Below the pieces are notes generated by a model. It was not told where the DNA came from. It searched no databases and saw nothing but the letters and a program-made list of their open reading frames with translations. Of a DNA stretch of 64,000 nucleotides, positions 49,791 to 57,751 are shown in pieces. Source of the DNA: an uncultured Rothia sp. GTDB taxonomy: Bacteria; Actinomycetota; Actinomycetes; Actinomycetales; Micrococcaceae. The translations under genes and the position numbers were made by a program. The stretch covers positions 124,001 through 188,000 of the forward strand of contig NZ_CAKAPD010000001.1 of the NCBI RefSeq assembly GCF_916715725.1. The letters are read 5' to 3'. Every line of letters starts with the position of its first letter. Position 1 is the first letter of the stretch.

Positions 49791-50455
49791 GAGAGCCCTC
49801 CCAGCTGGATAATGTCAACTCGGTCTGTTGCGTTGTCGGTTTCAGTCAGTACGACGCGCACGGTTTCGCTGGCGCTGGTGGGCAGGTTTTTGCCCACGTG
49901 GTCGGCGCGGATGGGTAGTTGCCGGTGTCCGCGGTCTACGAGGACTGCCAGGCGTACGAGGGCGGGTCGTCCGTGGGCGTTGAGTGCGTCGAGGGCGGCG
50001 CGTACGGTGCGGCCGGAGTAGAGGACGTCGTCAACGAGGACTACGGTTTTGCCTTCAATGCCGATGGTGGGCATGATGCTTTCCCCTGCGGTTTCTGGGG
50101 AGGTGGTGCCGCCGGTTCGCTGGTCGTCGCGGTAGGCGGTGATGTCCAGGGCGCCGATTCGTGTTTCTGCGTTGAAGTTCGGCTCGATGGCTTGGATGCG
50201 GGCGGCGAGTCGTACGGCGAGGGGCACGCCGCGGGAGCGGATGCCGATGAGTACGAGGTTTTCTACGCCTTTATTGGTTTCAATAATTTCGTAGGCGATG
50301 CGGGTTAGGGCGCGGCGGATTTCGTCCTCGCTGAGGATGGTGCGGCCGACGGTGGTCGTGTCCTCGGAGGTGCTTTGAGGGGTTGCCAAATGGGGGGCTG
50401 CGGTTAGATTTCGCCCCTGATTCGCGCCGGGTGTGGGTACAGTTGACCCAGGCAT
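49787..50455 (-). CDS. pyrR: Pyrimidine operon regulator PyrR
   Basis: 222 residues. The PRTase fold carries the PRPP loop VVLVDDVLYSGRTVRAAL. About 38 Thr/Ser/Pro-rich residues precede the usual start (VGRTILSEDEIRRALTRIAYEI). PyrR binds UMP and then pyr leader RNA, and has weak uracil phosphoribosyltransferase activity. The ATG at 50453-50455 follows GGAAGGAG; the ORF could be opened 88 codons earlier but that part is the untranslated leader. A PyrR-type hairpin overlaps the ribosome site. Confidence 0.95.
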   Translation of the reverse strand: MPGSTVPTPGANQGRNLTAAPHLATPQSTSEDTTTVGRTILSEDEIRRALTRIAYEIIETNKGVENLVLIGIRSRGVPLAVRLAARIQAIEPNFNAETRIGALDITAYRDDQRTGGTTSPETAGESIMPTIGIEGKTVVLVDDVLYSGRTVRAALDALNAHGRPALVRLAVLVDRGHRQLPIRADHVGKNLPTSASETVRVVLTETDNATDRVDIIQLGGLS

Positions 50456-50460
50456 AGCCG

Positions 50461-50490
50461 TCTCCTTCCCCGCCTCACGGGACGGATTTA
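50461..50490 (-). promoter_or_regulatory. PyrR-binding hairpin overlapping the pyrR ribosome site
   Basis: On the minus strand TTTAAATCCGTCCCGTGAGG runs into CGGGGAAGGAG. The elements ATCC and GTGAGGC in a short stem-loop, directly joined to the Shine-Dalgarno, match the PyrR RNA site used for translational repression in mycobacteria (established for that group). UMP-bound PyrR should mask the ribosome site here; this is inference. Confidence 0.65.
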
Positions 50491-50748
50491 AAGGTTTTGT
50501 GCTTCTAGTAGGGTACCACAGTTCACAGGCTACGTTCAGGTTCGGCGAGAGTCCGCTCACGGTGAGACGGCTGCGGGAATGAGACACACACCAAGTCCCT
50601 AATCTGCTCCGCAATGAGCAGGCTCTCGACAAAATGGGCAAATAATATGCCGGGGTGTGTGTTCTACGAATGTATGTTAGGGTAATGGCATCAACCGATA
50701 ACATTCCGCTGAATTCCACACGTTGCTGTATGGATAATTCTGCGGTTT

Positions 50749-50960
50749 ACACAACCACACACCAGAAAAGAACCAACAATGATGTTTAACCGTAGTTCTA
50801 TTGCCGCGCTTTCTGCGGCAATGATGCTCACCCTGTCCGCTTGTTCCGGCGGCGCGCAGGTCAGTGCAGAATCGAGCGCTTCTACTTCCGCGAGCGCTGA
50901 ATCGGCAAGCGCCGAGGCTTCTGCAACTCCTGCCCCTTCGCCCACCCCGACCGGTCCGTC
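50749..50960 (+). repeat. Direct repeat: 5' part of lipoprotein copy 1
   Basis: Begins with ACACAACCACACACCAGAAA and runs to the end of the Pro/Thr linker; nearly identical to 51592-51800. The identity drops sharply at the start of the globular domain. Confidence 0.8.
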
Positions 50961-51480
50961 TGGCTCCGAAATTGTGCTGGTTCGCCCGAGCGTGGACACC
51001 AATAATGATTCGAAGGAAGCTGAAAAAGCGGCGCTTGTCGCAGCCTATGCCGTATTGGATCAGTATCTGCGTGTTAAGAATGCATGGGTACACGGAGATC
51101 TGGAACATACCAGTGATGAGGAGCTACTGCAGTACGTAGATAAGCGCATTCTTGAAAGCGTTAAAAAGCAGGTAGAGTCTATGCGTGAGCTCGCTACGTC
51201 CACCCCCGTGGAAGGCGATATTATTTTCCGTGATGTTCGCCTTCCCTCTATCTACAGTTTGGAGCACTCTGACGGTTCTAAACCGTCGCAGCCTAACGCG
51301 GGTATAGCCGTCACCTTCTGCGAAGATACTAGAAATGTTCGTCTGTCTGACGGGTCTAGGCTGAATGTTAGCCAAACGCGGAGGATTTTTATCGTTCGAC
51401 GTGATGACGGGGCATATGTTCTTGGCACTATCGATATTGACCACAAAGGTTGCGACTATGAGGAAGATGAAGTCGTCTAA
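50779..51480 (+). CDS. Lipoprotein of unknown function, copy 1
   Basis: 233 residues. A lipoprotein signal (MMFNRSSIAALSAAMML then LSAC lipobox, Cys 22) is followed by a Ser/Ala/Glu-rich linker and TPAPSPTPTG, then a globular domain of about 170 residues with two conserved Cys in FCEDTRNVRL and HKGCDY. A twin gene follows at 51622. AAAGAACC precedes the ATG. No known family is recognised. The divergent pyrR lies on its left. A large terminator-like hairpin follows the gene. Confidence 0.78.
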   Translation: MMFNRSSIAALSAAMMLTLSACSGGAQVSAESSASTSASAESASAEASATPAPSPTPTGPSGSEIVLVRPSVDTNNDSKEAEKAALVAAYAVLDQYLRVKNAWVHGDLEHTSDEELLQYVDKRILESVKKQVESMRELATSTPVEGDIIFRDVRLPSIYSLEHSDGSKPSQPNAGIAVTFCEDTRNVRLSDGSRLNVSQTRRIFIVRRDDGAYVLGTIDIDHKGCDYEEDEVV

Positions 51481-51499
51481 CCCCCGCACCTGATGTATC

Positions 51500-51557
51500 G
51501 GGGCGCATACCGGGCACGCGAAGAGGATACTCCCGCCCGTGTTGCCCGGTGCGCCCC
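51500..51557 (+). terminator. Large hairpin after lipoprotein copy 1
   Basis: GGGGCGC..CCGGGC at 51500-51515 pairs with GCCCGG.GCGCCCC at 51544-51557 around an imperfect centre. No U-tract. The left arm recurs at 52357 and 52419. Confidence 0.5.
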
Positions 51558-51591
51558 CCAACAGTCACCATTTCCATAGCCGTCTTTATCG

Positions 51592-51800
51592 GCACAACCA
51601 CACACCAGAAAAGAACCAACAATGATGTTTACCCGTAGTTCTATTGCCGCGCTTTCTGCGGCAATGATGCTCACCCTGTCCGCATGTTCCGGCGGCGCGC
51701 AGGTCAGCGCAGAATCGAGCGCTTCCACCTCCGCGAGCGCTGAATCGGCAAGCGCTGAGGCTTCCGCAACTCCCACTCCTTCACCCACTCCGACGGGTTA
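51592..51800 (+). repeat. Direct repeat: 5' part of lipoprotein copy 2
   Basis: Partner of 50749-50960, same orientation, a handful of substitutions by eye, mostly synonymous. Confidence 0.8.
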
Positions 51801-52344
51801 TGAGCCCGTGCTGATTCGTGCGAACGTTGATTTGGAGAACCCGTCGAAGGAAGCAGCAGATGCGACCCTCAAGGCTGCATACGATGCGTTGGAACAGTAC
51901 CGACGCGTTTGGAATGCATGGATGCATGGGAGCATGGAGCACACGAGCGATGAAGAGCTGCTCCGATACGTGCATAAAAACTTCCTGGAAGACACAAAGG
52001 AGGAAGTGGAGAATATTCAAAAGTTCACAGAAGAAAACCACGGTCCTATCAAGGGCGAAATTGCCTTCAATAACATCGATCCAGTCACCTATGGAACCAT
52101 GAACGACGATGGTTCTGTCTCATACAACACCGGCGCAACCATCACGTTCTGTGAAGACTGGAGCAACGTTCGCTCTGCTGAGGGTAAGAAATTTAAGGAC
52201 CCGCAGCTAACGCGACGGGTCTTTGTTGTTCGCCGTTCTGAAGATAATGCGTTTGTTGTTATCAAGGCTGAGACCCTTCATAACGGTTGCGGAGACGAAG
52301 CAGACGCTACGAGCGAGGCGACCGCATCCACTCAAAGCAAGTAG
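51622..52344 (+). CDS. Lipoprotein of unknown function, copy 2
   Basis: 240 residues, tandem paralogue of the previous gene. The signal, lipobox (LSAC), linker and about 30 bp of upstream DNA are almost identical, while the globular domain has drifted (EHTSDEELLRYVHKNFLED, VTYGTMNDDGSVSYNTG, FCEDWSNVR, HNGCGDEAD). The two Cys in FCED and NGC are kept and may pair. The duplicated 5' flank suggests both carry the same expression signals. Confidence 0.78.
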   Translation: MMFTRSSIAALSAAMMLTLSACSGGAQVSAESSASTSASAESASAEASATPTPSPTPTGYEPVLIRANVDLENPSKEAADATLKAAYDALEQYRRVWNAWMHGSMEHTSDEELLRYVHKNFLEDTKEEVENIQKFTEENHGPIKGEIAFNNIDPVTYGTMNDDGSVSYNTGATITFCEDWSNVRSAEGKKFKDPQLTRRVFVVRRSEDNAFVVIKAETLHNGCGDEADATSEATASTQSK

Positions 52345-52442
52345 CTGATACTGCACGAGGCGCATGCCGGGCACGCGGGGCGACCGCAGTTGCCCAAAGC
52401 GAGTAGTTAACACTGATGGAGGCGCATACCGGGCACGCGAGG
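52319..52442 (+). repeat. Twofold 62-bp tandem repeat at the end of lipoprotein copy 2
   Basis: Units 52319-52380 and 52381-52442 both begin CGACCGCA and contain AAGCRAGTAG and GGCGCATRCCGGGCACGCG. The first unit includes the stop codon of the lipoprotein; the second places an extra in-frame-like AGCGAGTAG downstream. Confidence 0.75.
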
Positions 52443-52517
52443 CGGGGGCTCCGTCCTCAAGGCGCTCAGCGCCGCAGAGGGGGCACTCCCCCGCCTGCGT
52501 TGTCCGGTGAAGCCTCC
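52418..52517 (+). terminator. Long imperfect hairpin after lipoprotein copy 2
   Basis: GGAGGC...CCGGGCACGCG.GGCGGGGG on the left pairs with CCCCCGCCTGCG...CCGG...GCCTCC on the right, with a further stem in the centre. No U-tract follows. Confidence 0.5.
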
Positions 52518-52599
52518 ATTGCTGCTACCACCAAACCTAGCCAGCGCATCCGGCTCAGCATCCCAGACCTGAGCACACGACAAGCGCAACCTAGACACA

Positions 52600-52646
52600 G
52601 AAAACCCCCGCCATCCTGTAGCGAACTACAGTACGGCGGGGGTTTC
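52600..52646 (-). terminator. Terminator downstream of nusB
   Basis: AAACCCCCGCC (52602-52612) and GGCGGGGGTTT (52635-52645) with an inner CTGTAG/CTACAG stem. The minus strand continues TTTTCTG. It ends the aro-efp-nusB unit. Confidence 0.75.
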
Positions 52647-52722
52647 ACGTACGCTCCCCTGCGGGCACATCCTCAAACAGCGAACCAACCAGCTACAAGC
52701 CAGCAGGCCGCGGCGGGATGTC

Positions 52723-53133
52723 TTACGCGAGCAGGGTCGGCTTCACCTGACGGAGCTTATCCAGCAGACCGTTCACGAACTTCGGAGATTCATTCGTGGA
52801 CAGCGCACGCGCCAGACCGACAGCCTCAGAAATTGCGACAGCATCCGGAACTTCATCATTGTACAGAAGCTCCCAAGTGCCAATACGCAACACGGCACGG
52901 TCCACGGCGGGCATACGCTCGAAGGACCAGTCACGGGCGTAAGTCTCCACAAACTCGCGGATCTCTTCGTCGTGGTCGCGAACGCCACGAATGATTTCCT
53001 CAGAGTAAGCAGAGATCTGCGCTACCGTGTACAGTCGGCGGCGGCGGAGTACCTCAATATAATCTTCGTTGCGCTGATCCGCCTCGAAGAGCACTTCGAG
53101 GGCGCGCAATCGGGCTTTAGTACGCGAATTCAT
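52723..53133 (-). CDS. nusB: Transcription antitermination factor NusB
   Basis: A 136-residue all-helical RNA-binding protein (MNSRTKARLRALEVLFEADQRN, YSEEIIRGVRDHDEEIREFV, MPAVDRAVLRIGTWELLY, AVGLARALSTNESPKFVNGLLDKL). With NusE it binds boxA RNA and supports rRNA transcription. Its ATG overlaps the efp stop by one base (TAATG). Last gene of the operon before a strong terminator. Confidence 0.96.
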   Translation of the reverse strand: MNSRTKARLRALEVLFEADQRNEDYIEVLRRRRLYTVAQISAYSEEIIRGVRDHDEEIREFVETYARDWSFERMPAVDRAVLRIGTWELLYNDEVPDAVAISEAVGLARALSTNESPKFVNGLLDKLRQVKPTLLA

Positions 53134-53696
53134 TAGTCGTTCACGCGACCGAGGTACTCACCGGTGCGGGTGTCAACCTTGACCTTGGTGCCGGTCTCCA
53201 GGAACAGGGGAACCTGGATCTCGTAGCCGGTCTCAACGGTTGCGGGCTTGGTGCCGCCGGTGGAGCGGTCACCCTGCAGGCCGGGCTCGGTGTAGGTGAT
53301 TTCGAGGACCACGGATGCGGGCAGCTCGATGTACAGGGGGCTACCCTCGTGCATTGCGATGGTTGCGGTCTGGGACTCGAGCATGTAGTTTGCTGCGTCG
53401 CCGACAACGGTTGCGGGAACGTTGATTTGGTCGTAGGTCTTCATGTCCATGAAGACGTAGTCGTCGCCGTCCTGGTACAGGTACTGGTAGTCGGAGCGGT
53501 CAACGGTTGCGGTTTCGATCTTAGCGCCAGCGTTGAAGGTACGGTCGACGACCTTGCCGGAGGTAACGTTGCGCAGCTTGGTGCGGACGAATGCGCCACC
53601 CTTACCGGGCTTAACGTGCTGGAACTCTACGACGGACCAGAGGTTGCCGTCAATCTTCAGGACGGCGCCGTTCTTAATATCGGTAGTGGATGCCAT
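53133..53696 (-). CDS. efp: Elongation factor P
   Basis: A 187-residue three-domain factor that relieves ribosome stalling at proline runs. The N-terminal KOW-like domain includes FQHVKPGKGGAFVRTKLRN with the loop Lys at the modifiable position; OB domains follow to YEIQVPLFLETGTKVKVDTRTGEYLGR. The ATG at 53694-53696 follows CGAAGGAGAG; an extension of 10 codons lacks support. It lies between aroB and nusB, the usual actinobacterial order. Confidence 0.97.
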   Translation of the reverse strand: MASTTDIKNGAVLKIDGNLWSVVEFQHVKPGKGGAFVRTKLRNVTSGKVVDRTFNAGAKIETATVDRSDYQYLYQDGDDYVFMDMKTYDQINVPATVVGDAANYMLESQTATIAMHEGSPLYIELPASVVLEITYTEPGLQGDRSTGGTKPATVETGYEIQVPLFLETGTKVKVDTRTGEYLGRVND

Positions 53697-53921
53697 GGGG
53701 CTCTCCTTCGTGTCATCGACGCTCACGCCGTAGTGGTACCCGGCGCGGCGCTAAGTTTTCAATGAGCAAAAATATGTCCCGTATATTCTACAGGATGCGC
53801 ACGAATTTGCCTAGCAGGGGCGCCACAGTTTCTGTGGCACCCCGCTGGCTGTCGCGTACTGACTGTCATGTGCTGGCAGATACGTGCCGGGTGCGTCCGG
53901 TGAATGTACGGGACTCATCAC

Positions 53922-55049
53922 CTACTCGGTAATTTCCTGGTAGGTCATGTACAGGATCGAGTCGTCCGGCACCTCGTAGACGCGCGGGCGAGCCAGACCG
54001 TCAAGAATGATGAAGCGCAGCAGGTTGCCGCGTGCCTTCTTGTCGCGGCGCATTGCTTCGAGCAGCTGGGGCCATGCGTCTGCCTTGTAGGAGGTGGGCA
54101 GGCCCAGGGATTCGAGAATGCGGCGGGTGCGTGCCACGAGTTCTTCGTCGGCGTGGCCGGTTGCCAGCGCCAGTTCGGCGGCGTAGACCATGCCGACGGA
54201 CACTGCCGCGCCGTGACGCCACTGGTAGCGTTCGTTGCGCTCGATGGCGTGGGCGAGGGTGTGGCCGTAGTTCAGGATTTCGCGGCGGCCGGATTCGCGC
54301 AGGTCCTCGGAGACGACCTCGGCCTTCACGCGCACGCTGCGTTCAATGAGTTCACGCATCACGGCGGACTGCGAGTCTCGTACGGCGTTCGGGTTCGCCT
54401 CGATCAGGTCGAGGATTTCGGGGTCTGCGATGAAGCCGCACTTGACGACCTCACCCATGCCGGTCAGCAACTCGTGCTCAGGCAGGGTGCGCAGGGTGCC
54501 AATCTCGCAGAGCACCGCGGCGGGCGGCCAGAACGCGCCGACCAGGTTCTTACCCTCGGCGGTGTTGATGCCGGTCTTACCGCCCACGGCAGCGTCCACC
54601 ATGCCGAGCAGGGTGGTCGGAATGTGAATAACGCGCACGCCGCGCAGCCAGGTTGCCGCGACGAAGCCGGCAACGTCGGTAATGGCGCCGCCACCCACGG
54701 AGATGATCGCGTCGGTGCGGGTGAAGTCGTTCTGGCCGAGCACCTGCCAGCAGAACGCCGCCACCTGGTAGTGCTTCGCCTCCTCAGCGTCCGGAATTTC
54801 GGCGCTGAACGATTCGTAGCCCATAGCGCGCAGGTCTTCCATGACCAGCTCACCGGTGGAACGCAGGGCACGCGGGTGAATCACGAGCACCTTCTTGGTG
54901 CGGTTGCCCAGAATTTCGGGGATTTTACCGAGCAGGTTGTGGCCGATGAGAACCTCATAGTTCTCACGCGGGGAGCTGCCGGTCACCGGGATGCGGGTGA
55001 TATCTTCCGCGCCGGAGGCACCGAAAGTGGGGGTGGGCTGAGTGCTCAT
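53922..55049 (-). CDS. aroB: 3-dehydroquinate synthase AroB
   Basis: A 375-residue NAD- and metal-dependent enzyme converting DAHP to dehydroquinate. It contains VISVGGGAITDVAGFVAATWLRG, IPTTLLGMVDAAVGGKTGIN and RREILNYGHTLAHAIERN with metal-binding Glu/His residues. Two adjacent ATGs (55052, 55049) follow AAAGGA; the second is better spaced. It lies 25 bp after aroK. The efp gene begins 225 bp downstream and may have its own promoter. Confidence 0.95.
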   Translation of the reverse strand: MSTQPTPTFGASGAEDITRIPVTGSSPRENYEVLIGHNLLGKIPEILGNRTKKVLVIHPRALRSTGELVMEDLRAMGYESFSAEIPDAEEAKHYQVAAFCWQVLGQNDFTRTDAIISVGGGAITDVAGFVAATWLRGVRVIHIPTTLLGMVDAAVGGKTGINTAEGKNLVGAFWPPAAVLCEIGTLRTLPEHELLTGMGEVVKCGFIADPEILDLIEANPNAVRDSQSAVMRELIERSVRVKAEVVSEDLRESGRREILNYGHTLAHAIERNERYQWRHGAAVSVGMVYAAELALATGHADEELVARTRRILESLGLPTSYKADAWPQLLEAMRRDKKARGNLLRFIILDGLARPRVYEVPDDSILYMTYQEITE

Positions 55050-55074
55050 CATGTGTCCTTTCACAGGTGAGGGG

Positions 55075-56415
55075 TTATGCTTGGGGGCGCTGCGCTCGGG
55101 AGGCGCGGGTTGCGGTCACGTACGCCTGGATTTCGGCGGTCATCTCGGTGATGGGGCGGCCGCCTCGTGCGTCCAGGGTGAAGTGCGCCAACTCTTCGTA
55201 TCGGCTGCGGCGGCGCTCAAAAATTTCGGTCCACCGCTCGACCGGGTTCGGCTGCAGCAGCGGGCGGGTCTTGTTGCCGGTAATGCGCGGAGTGACGGTG
55301 TCAGCATCAACGAGGATGTACACCACGCATTCGTCCTTGAGCAGCTCCGCGACCGAGTCGGTCATGGGCGCGCCACCGCCCAGGGAGAACACCGTGTTGC
55401 GGTACACGGGCGAGGTGAGGACCTCTTCGATGGTTTTGCGTTCGAGCTCGCGGAAATACGCCTCACCGAAGATCTCGAAGATTTCGGAGACTTCGCCGTA
55501 GCGTTCCACGATGAGCTGGTCGGCGTCGAGGAACTCGTAGCCGTAGAAACGCGCCAGGTGCGTACCAATGTAGGTCTTACCTGCCGCCATGGGGCCGATG
55601 AGCACAATGGGTCGGGAGCGTTCCGCGAAGTTCTCGTGCATTTCACGCACCTGCTGCGGGTGGATGCGCGCGCACTCCTCAAGCTCAACGGTCTCGGACT
55701 CGACATCCAGCTCCGCCTCGGATGCGGCGCGCGCCTCGGTTTCGGCAGCGGCCTCAGCAGAATCCACCGCCGCGATTTCCTCGGCCACAGACTCGGCCGC
55801 AGAAACCTGAACCTTGCCGAACAGCGCCGGGGTCGGACGCAACGGCTTGGGCGCAGCGGGCTTGGGTGCGGGGGCAGAGGTTGCGCTCTCCCCCGCCGCG
55901 GGCTGAGCCTGCTGAGGTGCGGTCGGCTTGGGAGCTACCGGCTTCGGGGCGGCGGGCTTGGGTGCGGGGGTTGCGGAAGTTTCGGCCTGTGCCGACTCCT
56001 CGCGAGGCTCCTTCTCAGCCATGCCCTGCAGGGCGCTGAGCAGCTTCAGGCGCAGGTCCTCGTCCAGGCCCAGCGCCGGGTCGGCGTCCTCAGACACCGA
56101 GGAGGCGTACAGGCGCACACCCTGCGTGCTCGCGGCAGCGGCGGGCAGGCGGCGAACCCCCGAACGCATCAGGTCAGCCGGGGTCGGCACGCGAGAAGCC
56201 GGGCGCGCAGAAGAAACCGACGCGACAGCCTCACGAGCCTCAACGCCCGCAACCTCAGTGCCCGCCGCCTCAACAGCCTGCTCAGCCGCGGCAGATGCAC
56301 CGGATTCCGGGCGCGGCGAAGCGCCCCCTCGCGCACGCTGCGCAGCCGCAGCAATACGCGCAAGGGGGCTCGACGCGACGGGGTGAACGCCCGCAGGCTC
56401 AACCGGAAGAGGCAC
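55075..56415 (-). CDS. aroK: Shikimate kinase with long Pro/Ala-rich N-terminal extension
   Basis: 446 residues. Only the last 175 or so are shikimate kinase: Walker A LIGPMAAGKTYIG, FLDADQLIVERYGEVSEIFE, FRELERKTIEEVL, VFSLGGGAPM and NKTRPLL. The first 260 or so residues are Ala/Pro/Glu/Ser-rich with APKPAAPKPVAPKP-type repeats and no known domain. The GTG at 56413-56415 overlaps the aroC stop (TAGTG), a junction of the kind seen elsewhere in the window, so the extension is probably translated. An internal start nearer the kinase is possible (ATG at MHENFAERSRP). Phosphorylates shikimate at the 3-hydroxyl. Confidence 0.88.
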   Translation of the reverse strand: MPLPVEPAGVHPVASSPLARIAAAAQRARGGASPRPESGASAAAEQAVEAAGTEVAGVEAREAVASVSSARPASRVPTPADLMRSGVRRLPAAAASTQGVRLYASSVSEDADPALGLDEDLRLKLLSALQGMAEKEPREESAQAETSATPAPKPAAPKPVAPKPTAPQQAQPAAGESATSAPAPKPAAPKPLRPTPALFGKVQVSAAESVAEEIAAVDSAEAAAETEARAASEAELDVESETVELEECARIHPQQVREMHENFAERSRPIVLIGPMAAGKTYIGTHLARFYGYEFLDADQLIVERYGEVSEIFEIFGEAYFRELERKTIEEVLTSPVYRNTVFSLGGGAPMTDSVAELLKDECVVYILVDADTVTPRITGNKTRPLLQPNPVERWTEIFERRRSRYEELAHFTLDARGGRPITEMTAEIQAYVTATRASRAQRPQA

Positions 56416-57632
56416 TACGCGTCCCAACCGGCAACGTTAGACTCCCACGCCAGAGACGCCGGAATAGCGTCCAGGTAGGAATCCATGTTGCGGCGAGTCT
56501 CACCAATCGAGTCGCCGCCAAACTTCTCCAGTGCCGCCTCAGCGAGCACCAGGGCGACCATGGCCTCCGCCACCACGCCGGCGGCGGGAACAGCACACAC
56601 GTCCGAACGCTGGTGGTGGGCGCGAGCCTCTTCACCGGTGGAGGTGTCAATGGTCTTCAGTGCCTTCGGCACGGTCGCAATAGGCTTCATTGCCGCGCGC
56701 ACGCGCAGCAGGTCGCCAATGCTCATGCCGCCCTCAATACCACCTGCACGGTTGGTATCGCGGGTAACGCCGTGCTCGCCGATGGAAATCTCGTCGTGAG
56801 CGGCAGTGCCGGGGCGGTCAGCGGTCGCGAAACCGTCGCCCACCTCAACGCCCTTAATAGCCTGAATACCCATCAGGGCTGCGGCAAGGCGCGCGTCCAG
56901 GCGGCGGTCCCAGTGCACGTACGAACCCAGTCCGGGAGGCATACCGTACGCGAGCACCTCAACCACGCCGCCGAGGGTCTCGCCGTCCTTGTGCGCCTCA
57001 TCCACACGCTGAACCATAGCTTCCGAGGTGGGCTTATCGAAGCAGCGCAGCGGGTCAGCATCCAGCTGCTCAACGTTGCGGGGCGAAGGCACCGGAGCGC
57101 CCTCGGGAGCGTGCACGCCACCCACAGCAACAGTGTGAGAAACCAGCTCAACACCCAGAGCCTTCAAAATCTGGGCGGCAACCACGCCAAGAGCCACGCG
57201 GGTCGCAGTCTCACGAGCGGAGGCGCGCTCCAGCACCGGGCGAGCCTCAGAGAAGTTGTACTTCTGCATACCCGCAAAATCGGCGTGACCGGGGCGCGGA
57301 CGGGTCAGCGCAGCATTACGCGCACGACCCTCAATCAGCTTCGGATCCACAGGGTCGGAGCTCATCACGTCAGTCCACTTGGGCCACTCGGTGTTCGCAA
57401 TCTCAATCGCGACCGGGCCGCCCTGAGTCAGTCCGTGACGCACACCGCCCAGGATGCGCACGCGGTCCTCCTCGAACTTCATGCGGGCACCGCGGCCGTA
57501 GCCGAGTCGGCGGCGAGCCAGGGCGTCACGCACCATGTCGCTGGTGAGTTCCACACCGGCGGGTACGCCCTCAATGATGCCGACGAGCGCCTCGCCGTGG
57601 GATTCTCCGGCAGTGAGCCAACGCAGGGCCAT
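56415..57632 (-). CDS. aroC: Chorismate synthase AroC
   Basis: A 405-residue FMN-dependent enzyme that eliminates phosphate from EPSP to give chorismate. Motifs are the opening LRWLTAGESHGEALVGIIEGVPAG, the RPGHADFAGMQKYNF segment, ASARETATRVALG and GIEGGMSIGDLLRVRAAMKP. ATG at 57630-57632. First gene of the aroC-aroK-aroB unit; aroE lies 119 bp upstream of it. Confidence 0.97.
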   Translation of the reverse strand: MALRWLTAGESHGEALVGIIEGVPAGVELTSDMVRDALARRRLGYGRGARMKFEEDRVRILGGVRHGLTQGGPVAIEIANTEWPKWTDVMSSDPVDPKLIEGRARNAALTRPRPGHADFAGMQKYNFSEARPVLERASARETATRVALGVVAAQILKALGVELVSHTVAVGGVHAPEGAPVPSPRNVEQLDADPLRCFDKPTSEAMVQRVDEAHKDGETLGGVVEVLAYGMPPGLGSYVHWDRRLDARLAAALMGIQAIKGVEVGDGFATADRPGTAAHDEISIGEHGVTRDTNRAGGIEGGMSIGDLLRVRAAMKPIATVPKALKTIDTSTGEEARAHHQRSDVCAVPAAGVVAEAMVALVLAEAALEKFGGDSIGETRRNMDSYLDAIPASLAWESNVAGWDA

Positions 57633-57751
57633 AGGTTAACCTCTTTTCATCGCACCCGCACCGAAGCGCAGGAGGAAGGAATAATAATTCTTCACGTGTA
57701 TAAATAGTGTATAAAATGCCCGTTTACTGAGCGAGTGAAAGCACGCTTTTT

